5,236 bases of DNA from Acidobacteriota bacterium (GTDB lineage: Bacteria; Acidobacteriota; Terriglobia; Terriglobales; Acidobacteriaceae), in NCBI GenBank assembly GCA_021809235.1, contig JAKBAG010000208.1, positions 1 to 5,236 on the forward strand. Direction: 5' to 3'. The notes below the pieces were generated by a model, which saw only the letters and a list, made by a program, of their open reading frames with translations, did not search any database and was not told the origin of the DNA. Numbering within the stretch: the first letter of the stretch is position 1; every line of letters starts with the position of its first letter. Below, one piece after another: positions 1 through 3,850 of the stretch. A program made the position numbers and the translations under genes.

Positions 1-514
1 CGCTGATGGCGGATTCGCGGTCGAGGAAGCTTTGCACGCCGAGGCTGATGCGGTTGGCGCCGCAGCGGACGAGGGCGTCGAGGGTGGCGTCGGCAAGCTG
101 GCCGGGCGCGGATTCGATGGTGATCTCAATGCCGGGCGCGAGTTGGAAGTTGCGGGCGATGGCGGCAAAGATCGCTTCGAAATGATGGGGCGCGAGCAGG
201 ACGGGCGTGCCGCCGCCGAAGTAAATGGAGGTGAGCGTGGCGGGCAGTTCGAGGCCCTGCGACCGGCTCCAGGCACGGCTGGCGTCCAGGTCGGCGATGA
301 GGCGGGCGACGTAGCGGTCATGCTGGCTGGCAGGATAGACGCCGGAAGCAAAGTTGCAGTAGGTGCACTTGGATCGGCAGAAGGGGATGGAAAGATAGAG
401 GCCAAAATCGGTGCTGGCAGGCGCGGCAGGCAGGCAGGAATGGCCGGTCTCGCTTAGGGGCTGGTTTGCAGACCGGATTGCGGTTTGGGTCGCGGTTTGG
501 TTTAGGTCGGACAT
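1..514 (-). CDS. hemW: HemW-like radical SAM heme chaperone, N-terminal part (cut by window start)
   Basis: The first 171 codons of a radical SAM protein are present; the gene runs off base 1. Residues 39-55 read GLYLSIPFCRSKCTYCNF-like, giving the CX3CX2C cluster that would hold the [4Fe-4S] centre (C46, C50, C53). Residue 54 after the third Cys is Asn and 55 is Phe, as in HemW; oxygen-independent coproporphyrinogen oxidase HemN has a further Cys here. GGGTP at 100-104 is the SAM-binding glycine motif, and ESAPG (134-138) and NRISLGVQSF (154-163) match later conserved blocks. HemW is a cytoplasmic membrane-associated protein that binds heme and passes it to respiratory enzymes; older annotations call it coproporphyrinogen III oxidase. 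The ATG at 514 is chosen because GGAAG lies 5 nt upstream. Residues 1-36 are a variable, probably disordered lead. Codons mostly end in C, unlike the plus-strand genes. The family call is firm; HemW rather than HemN is likely but lacks the C-terminal half. Confidence 0.88.
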   Translation of the reverse strand, partial: MSDLNQTATQTAIRSANQPLSETGHSCLPAAPASTDFGLYLSIPFCRSKCTYCNFASGVYPASQHDRYVARLIADLDASRAWSRSQGLELPATLTSIYFGGGTPVLLAPHHFEAIFAAIARNFQLAPGIEITIESAPGQLADATLDALVRCGANRISLGVQSFLDRESAIS

Positions 515-519
515 CGCTG

Positions 520-524
520 CTTCC
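520..524 (-). promoter_or_regulatory. Ribosome binding site of hemW
   Basis: GGAAG on the minus strand, 5 nt before the ATG at 514. It supports this ATG as the start. The edge of the 84-bp repeat is only 26 bp upstream of the ATG. Confidence 0.6.
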
Positions 525-540
525 ATTCTCCCACTTGGCA

Positions 541-624
541 GCATTGCATGCAGCAGCAGCGCGTCTCTCGCCGCGCCTTATGTGGCAGACGCGGTGTTTG
601 TGGCGCTTCCGTTGGTCGCGGGTG
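541..624 (+). repeat. 84-bp dispersed non-coding repeat, copy 1
   Basis: The 84 bases here are identical to 1914-1997 and differ by one base from 1777-1860. The element starts GCATTGCATGCAGCAGCAGC and ends GGTCGCGGGTG. It can fold: CGCGTCT (560-566) pairs with AGACGCG (587-593), with GCC/GGC (575-577/584-586) around a TTATGT loop inside. An alternative stem is CCGCG (571-575) with CGCGG (590-594). It carries the palindrome TGCATGCA (545-552). Both strands are open in some frames here but no protein is credible, because the tandem copies elsewhere change frame. It fills most of the gap between the end of the pagL-like gene and the start of hemW, so it could form part of the hemW leader or end transcription of the gene before it. 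No other terminator is obvious in 515-711. The element type is not one I can name. Confidence 0.9.
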
Positions 625-711
625 TGGGGTGTGACGGCGGGTGGAATCAGCTCACAGAAGCGAGGCATGAGCAAATGGCTGAATTGCTGGCGTTTGGAAG
701 GACCGCATTGC

Positions 712-1482
712 CTACTTCCACCAGGAATAACCGGCGGAGAACTGGAGACTGTAGTTGATGCCGGGATTGTTGTCTCCTAGACCAGCGCTTGAGATGTGGA
801 TGATTTTGAGAGCAAGATCGATGGATTGTCGCCGACGAAGAAAGGTGCTGAAGCCAATGCCACCCTGCGGTGTGAAGTTGATCACACTGGTGCTACCAAC
901 CTCGTAAGGGAACTTATGGTTGGTCCAGAGTAGACCGCCGCCAAGCTGCGTCCAGGGCAGGATACGGCTGCTTGCTTGATGCTGGAAGTTATATCGGATG
1001 AGAAAAGGCGTGATCGATGCGCCGTATTTGTCAACTGGTCCGAAGTTTGGATTTGTCTCCTGAGTGCCATAAGCGGAGTTGGTAATTGTGATCGTTTGGT
1101 GTGGATACTGAGCAAGCCAGAAAGGGATGACCTCCAGCATTGCTTCGGTTCGACCGCGGAAGAGTTTCGATCCATGAAACCCCGTAATCATGCGTCCGCC
1201 AAGGAACCCGGCACTCCACAAATCAAGTTGAATGTTTGATGTCAGGGTATCGGCCTGACCATTGGTTAGTGTTTCAGATTGACGTATGTAGTAGTTTGGA
1301 ACAAAGCCTCCTGCGGCGAAGAGCCCGAATTGCCAATACGGATCCCTGACATCGTTCTGCGCATTTTGGTTATCGGATTGTTTCTGTTGTGCACTGCTTA
1401 AAGATGGGATCAGAGTGAGTGAGAACAACAGTGTAAGCCATGCGGAACGTCTCAAAAAATATCGGAGTGGGCGCGTCAGCAA
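712..1482 (-). CDS. PagL/acyloxyacyl-hydrolase-like outer membrane beta-barrel protein
   Basis: A 256-residue exported protein with the TTG at 1482 as start. Residues 1-31 form a signal peptide: basic RPLRYFLRR, a hydrophobic LTLLFSLTLIPSL stretch, then SSA|QQ as cleavage site. The mature part has alternating barrel-like strands. The last third carries the PagL-family signature: LPWTQLGGGLLWT, FTPQGGIGFSTF, then HISSAG followed by NNPGIN and a closing GYSWW. PagL is an outer-membrane lipase that removes the 3-O-acyl chain from lipid A. Its catalytic His and Ser match H229 and S231, but the position of the Glu in Pseudomonas PagL holds Asn243, so activity is uncertain. The mature protein (about 225 residues) is longer than Pseudomonas PagL (about 150). 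GC is much lower than in the other genes, which may indicate transfer. An ATG at 1584 would add 34 residues ahead of the signal peptide; this looks wrong but a pipeline may choose it. It could be a non-enzymatic barrel of the same fold. Confidence 0.78.
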   Translation of the reverse strand: MLTRPLRYFLRRSAWLTLLFSLTLIPSLSSAQQKQSDNQNAQNDVRDPYWQFGLFAAGGFVPNYYIRQSETLTNGQADTLTSNIQLDLWSAGFLGGRMITGFHGSKLFRGRTEAMLEVIPFWLAQYPHQTITITNSAYGTQETNPNFGPVDKYGASITPFLIRYNFQHQASSRILPWTQLGGGLLWTNHKFPYEVGSTSVINFTPQGGIGFSTFLRRRQSIDLALKIIHISSAGLGDNNPGINYSLQFSAGYSWWK

Positions 1483-1489
1483 GTAATCG

Positions 1490-1495
1490 TCCTTT
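1490..1495 (-). promoter_or_regulatory. Ribosome binding site that selects the TTG start of the pagL-like gene
   Basis: AAAGGA on the minus strand lies 7 nt before the TTG at 1482. Starting there places the signal peptide exactly at the N-terminus. The in-frame ATG at 1584 and GTG at 1500 have no comparable site and would put a hydrophilic lead before the signal peptide. Confidence 0.55.
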
Positions 1496-1631
1496 CTCAC
1501 GAGATGGCCAGGGCAATGGGTTGCGGTTGCGCGCGGGGAGCGAGCGGGTGGCCTGAGAAATGGATAGCTTGCATCCTCTTGCATCAGCAGGCGAACGAGA
1601 GGCTGACCGAACGGAAAAGTAAGTCGGGAGA

Positions 1632-1661
1632 ACAGTAGCGTGAAAGTGTACGGTGGGTCAA
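1632..1661 (-). promoter_or_regulatory. Possible sigma-70 promoter of the pagL-like gene
   Basis: On the minus strand TTGACC (1661-1656) is followed after 18 bp by TACTGT (1637-1632). The -35 box is good; the -10 box matches the consensus TATAAT at only three of six positions. It would give a leader of roughly 145 nt to the TTG start. This is a by-eye candidate only. Confidence 0.25.
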
Positions 1662-1763
1662 GGAGATTCTATTGCGCACTGGAGTGACGAAAGGATGGGG
1701 GCATTGGTCACGGGGTGGGTGAGTCTGGCGGGAAAAGCAAAAGCAGTTACAAAAGCAGAAGCA

Positions 1764-2037
1764 GATTCCCTTCGGGGCATTGCATGCAGCAGCAGCGCGT
1801 CTCTCGCCGCGCCTTATGTGGCAGACGCGGTGTTTGTGGCGCTCCCGTTGGTCGCGGGTGGGACGTGCGGTGGACGACGAGAACAGCGAATGCAACAGCA
1901 GATTCCCTTCGGGGCATTGCATGCAGCAGCAGCGCGTCTCTCGCCGCGCCTTATGTGGCAGACGCGGTGTTTGTGGCGCTTCCGTTGGTCGCGGGTGGGA
2001 CGTGCGGTGGACGACGAGAACAGCGAATGCAACAGCA
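1764..2037 (+). repeat. Two tandem 137-bp units containing the 84-bp repeat
   Basis: Units 1764-1900 and 1901-2037 are the same except for one base (C at 1844, T at 1981). Each unit is a 13-base lead GATTCCCTTCGGG, the 84-bp element (1777-1860 and 1914-1997), and a 40-base tail starting GGACGTGCGG and ending CAACAGCA. The lead motif occurs a third time at 2038-2051 and then continues as ATGACAAACAAC, so three copies of GATTCCCTTCGGGG bracket the two inserts. The lead can form a CCC-TTCG-GGG mini-hairpin. Because 137 is not a multiple of three, the two units are read in different frames, which argues against coding. Near-identity points to a recent duplication. The unit may be a small non-autonomous element or a repetitive extragenic sequence; nothing in it suggests a transposase. 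Confidence 0.92.
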
Positions 2038-2051
2038 GATTCCCTTCGGGG
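2038..2051 (+). repeat. Third, terminal copy of the GATTCCCTTCGGGG boundary motif
   Basis: It is identical to the start of both 137-bp units and, with the four bases before it (AGCA), forms an 18-base match. It diverges directly afterwards (ATGAC rather than CATTG). This marks the right end of the tandem array and may be the original site into which the 123-bp remainder was inserted. Confidence 0.7.
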
Positions 2052-2064
2052 ATGACAAACAACG

Positions 2065-2135
2065 GGGATGGTTGGTTAAGAAATGGATGGTTGAGAACGG
2101 GAAAAGGTGGTTGAGAGATGGATGTTTGGTTGCGT
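2065..2135 (+). repeat. Iteron-like series of four TGGTTG words
   Basis: TGGTTG occurs at 2069, 2088, 2108 and 2127, so at spacings of 19, 20 and 19 bp. The surrounding bases are loosely alike (GGATGGTTGG, GGATGGTTGA, AGGTGGTTGA, TGTTTGGTTG). The series lies 95-160 bp upstream of the photolyase-like gene. It could be a regulator-binding array with roughly two-turn spacing or a decayed minisatellite. Confidence 0.45.
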
Positions 2136-2194
2136 GGGGTGTGTGTGTTGGGGGTGGGTTTTGACGGGGTGGGAATGGGGTTGGGTTCGAGGGG
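2136..2194 (+). other. G-tract cluster, potential G-quadruplex, upstream of the photolyase-like gene
   Basis: Eight runs of three or more G lie on the plus strand: 2136-2139, 2150-2154, 2156-2158, 2166-2169, 2171-2173, 2177-2180, 2183-2185 and 2191-2194. From 2150 on, all connecting loops are 1-7 bases, which meets the usual G3+N1-7 pattern. It ends 35 bp before the GTG start, so it would lie in the leader RNA or the promoter. The local G and T bias is stronger than elsewhere in the window, although the whole plus strand is G-rich. Confidence 0.55.
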
Positions 2195-2228
2195 CGATTG
2201 CAGAGCGGTGGGCGGTTAGGCTGTAGGG

Positions 2229-3710
2229 GTGATGATCCTGCATGAGCGGAATGTGTATGGGGACTGCGGCGATGCGGCGCGGCTGGAGGCGCAGGTGCGT
2301 GCGGACCTGCAGGCGGGTGGGAATGCGCGCCTGGCCGGGGACGATGGTGCTGGGGATTGCGTGGCTGGGGATTGCGTGGCCGGGGATGGCGGTGCCGGGG
2401 ATGGCGGTGCTGGGGACGGCGGTGCTGGGGACGATGGTGCCGGGCGGTGGAGTGTGGAGGCGTGGCGGCTGGCGGCGGTGCCGGAGCGGATGCGGGGTGG
2501 GCGTGCGGCGGCGGAGGCTGTGTTGCGGGCGGTGGATCCGGAGGGGTATGCGCGGAGCCGGAATTTTCTGGATGGGAGGGTGACGGGGCTGTCGCCGTAT
2601 CTGCGGCATGGGGTGTTGGCACTGGGCGAGGTGCGGGATGCGGCGCTGGCGGCGGCAGGTGCGGGTGCGGAAAAGCTGGTGCAGGAGCTGGCCTGGCGGG
2701 AGTATTGGCAGCGGGTGTATGTGGCGCTGGATGGGGCGGTGGGTGCGGATCTGGAGGCGGACAAGACGGGGGTGGTGGCGCGCGCCCGAGAGCTGCCGGA
2801 GGATGTGCGCGAGGCGCAGACCGGGCTGCGGTGCATGGATGCCTGGAGCGGGCAGTTGCAGCGGAGCGGGTATTTGCACAACCATGCGCGGATGTGGATG
2901 GCGGCGTATCTGGTGCATTGGCGGCGGGTGCGGTGGCAGGCGGGTGCGGCGTGGTTTCGGGAGCATTTGCTGGATGGGGATGCGGCGAGCAATGACCTGT
3001 CGTGGCAGTGGGTGGCATCGACGTTTGGCAGCAAGCCGTACTTTTTCAATCGGGAGAATCTGGAGCGGTATGCGGGTGGGCGGTTTTGCGAGGGGTGCGC
3101 GCTGGCGCGGCGTGGTTGCCCGATAGAGGGCAGCTATGAGGAGCTGGCCGGACGGCTGTTTGGTGCCGGGGCAGAGACGGCGGCAGGGATGGCGACGCAG
3201 TCAGGCGATGGGCGTTGGCCGGCCGGGCGGCTGCGTCGCGTGAAGGGTGCGGCGGCGGCGGACAAGCCGGTGCGGCGGCCGCTGATCTGGGTGCATGCCG
3301 GGAGTCTGAATCCGAAGCAGGAGGCGCTGCGGCGGTATCCGGAGGCTCCGGTGGTGTTTGTGTGGGATGGGGAGTGGCTGGAGCGGGATCGGGTGAGCGC
3401 GAAGCGGCTGGCGTTTGTGGCGGAGTGTTTGCGGGAGATGCCGGAGCGGATGTGGATTGCGCGGGTGGAGCGGGGCGGGTTGGCGGAGCTGTTGCGCGGG
3501 CTGTGTGGGCGGCTGGGAGCCGATGGGGTGGTGGCGCAGGAGACGGCCGAGGCCGTGGTGCGGATGCGGGGCGAGCCGGTGGGGTGGATGCGGGAGCCGC
3601 GCTTCTGCGACGGGACGGAGGAGCTGGGCGAGCTGGATTTGCGGCGTTTCTCGCGTTTCTGGCAGCGGGTGCAGCGGCAGGCGATGCAGAGCAGCGGATA
3701 CAATCGATAG
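2229..3710 (+). CDS. Photolyase/cryptochrome-like FAD-binding protein, FAD domain first
   Basis: A 493-residue protein. Residues 85-312 match the helical FAD-binding domain of the photolyase family: RNF (111-113), TGLSPYLRHG (119-128), QELAWREYW (152-160), NHARMW (218-223) and NDLSWQWVAS (255-264). By alignment to E. coli photolyase, D249 and D251 fit the FAD-contacting Asp pair, N255 the Asn beside flavin N5, W259 and W236 the first two Trp of the electron chain, and W156 and W261 lesion-contact Trp. The third chain Trp is not apparent. A Cys cluster (C287, C290, C297) follows. After a linker, residues 351-486 (PLIWVHAGSLNP, VVFVWDGEWL, RFSRFW) look like the alpha/beta domain that normally comes first. 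Residues 37-71 are seven GDxxA repeats. The likely role is light-dependent DNA repair or light sensing, which the sequence cannot separate. The start is GTG at 2229 or ATG at 2232; neither has a well-spaced ribosome binding site. The coding strand is G-rich, with codons mostly ending in G. Confidence 0.85.
   Translation: MMILHERNVYGDCGDAARLEAQVRADLQAGGNARLAGDDGAGDCVAGDCVAGDGGAGDGGAGDGGAGDDGAGRWSVEAWRLAAVPERMRGGRAAAEAVLRAVDPEGYARSRNFLDGRVTGLSPYLRHGVLALGEVRDAALAAAGAGAEKLVQELAWREYWQRVYVALDGAVGADLEADKTGVVARARELPEDVREAQTGLRCMDAWSGQLQRSGYLHNHARMWMAAYLVHWRRVRWQAGAAWFREHLLDGDAASNDLSWQWVASTFGSKPYFFNRENLERYAGGRFCEGCALARRGCPIEGSYEELAGRLFGAGAETAAGMATQSGDGRWPAGRLRRVKGAAAADKPVRRPLIWVHAGSLNPKQEALRRYPEAPVVFVWDGEWLERDRVSAKRLAFVAECLREMPERMWIARVERGGLAELLRGLCGRLGADGVVAQETAEAVVRMRGEPVGWMREPRFCDGTEELGELDLRRFSRFWQRVQRQAMQSSGYNR
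2337..2441 (+). repeat. In-frame 15-bp minisatellite, seven units, in the photolyase-like gene
   Basis: Seven 15-bp units begin GGGGA at 2337, 2352, 2367, 2382, 2397, 2412 and 2427. They encode residues 37-71 as GDDGA, GDCVA (twice), GDGGA (three times) and GDDGA. Unit length is a multiple of three, so gain or loss of units keeps the frame. The stretch precedes the conserved domain and is probably a flexible acidic linker. Confidence 0.9.
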
Positions 3711-3747
3711 CGTAGGTCCCTGACGGATGTTGAGGGGGCAAACGCGG

Positions 3748-3782
3748 CAGCCGGAGCGGGTTGGAGGGCATTCCAACGGCTG
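3748..3782 (+). terminator. Hairpin between the photolyase-like and ABC genes
   Basis: GTTGGA (3760-3765) pairs with TCCAAC (3772-3777) around a 6-base loop, and CAGCC (3748-3752) pairs with GGCTG (3778-3782), leaving a 7-base bulge on the left arm. No T-run follows, so it is not a classic intrinsic terminator. It may be a weak attenuator or only a structured spacer. It begins 37 bp after the stop of the upstream gene. Confidence 0.3.
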
Positions 3783-3850
3783 ACGGCCGCGGTTGCCGGA
3801 GTGCGACTCGGGCAGGGAACAAAGCCAAGGCGGGAAGCGGGACGGCAGGC

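Larger units (their letters stand above)
1483..2228. other. Divergent intergenic region, repeat-rich, no gene
   Basis: About 750 bp between the pagL-like gene (minus) and the photolyase-like gene (plus). From left to right it holds the probable untranslated leader of the pagL-like gene with a weak promoter candidate near 1632-1661. Next is an A/G-rich stretch with several AAAGCAG-like words (1735-1763), followed by two 137-bp tandem units (1764-2037) and a terminal 14-base motif. Four TGGTTG words at 19-20 bp spacing (2069-2132) and a run of G-tracts (2136-2194) complete it. Open frames across it are formed by repeats read in shifted frames and are not genes. I see no tRNA, no small RNA I can name, and no convincing promoter for the plus-strand gene. 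Confidence 0.7.

Noticed and set aside
32..457. 141-codon plus-strand frame over hemW
   Set aside because: It is antisense to the CX3CX2C and GGGTP coding region of hemW and resembles no protein family.
318..674. 118-codon minus-strand frame running from repeat copy 1 into hemW
   Set aside because: It is out of frame with hemW, and its first part is the repeat read through. The hemW frame with its own ATG and ribosome binding site is far better supported.
1483..1584. 34-codon N-terminal extension of the pagL-like gene from ATG 1584
   Set aside because: It would place a Pro/Arg-rich hydrophilic stretch before a good signal peptide. The TTG at 1482 has AAAGGA at 7 nt and starts the signal peptide cleanly.
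1764..2051. CRISPR array
   Set aside because: The repeated units are 137 bp and near-identical along their whole length, with no unique spacers and no cas gene in view.
1653..2114. Open frames on both strands through the tandem repeats, with recurrent CSSSASLAAPYVADAVF- or HKHRVCHIRRGERR-like peptides
   Set aside because: The 137-bp period is not a multiple of three, so the two nearly identical units are read in different frames within one ORF; selection is on the DNA or RNA, not a peptide.
2161..2189. Promoter for the photolyase-like gene with TTGACG as -35 box
   Set aside because: The position 17 bp downstream reads GGTTCG, which has no -10 character, and neighbouring spacings are no better.
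1951..3018. 355-codon minus-strand frame rich in Pro, Ala and His
   Set aside because: It is the antisense shadow of the photolyase-like gene and the repeats; the composition reflects GC content, not a protein.
3711..3850. Extra small gene between the photolyase-like and ABC genes
   Set aside because: No frame with a plausible start, ribosome binding site and protein-like composition was seen in these 140 bases; a hairpin is the only structure.
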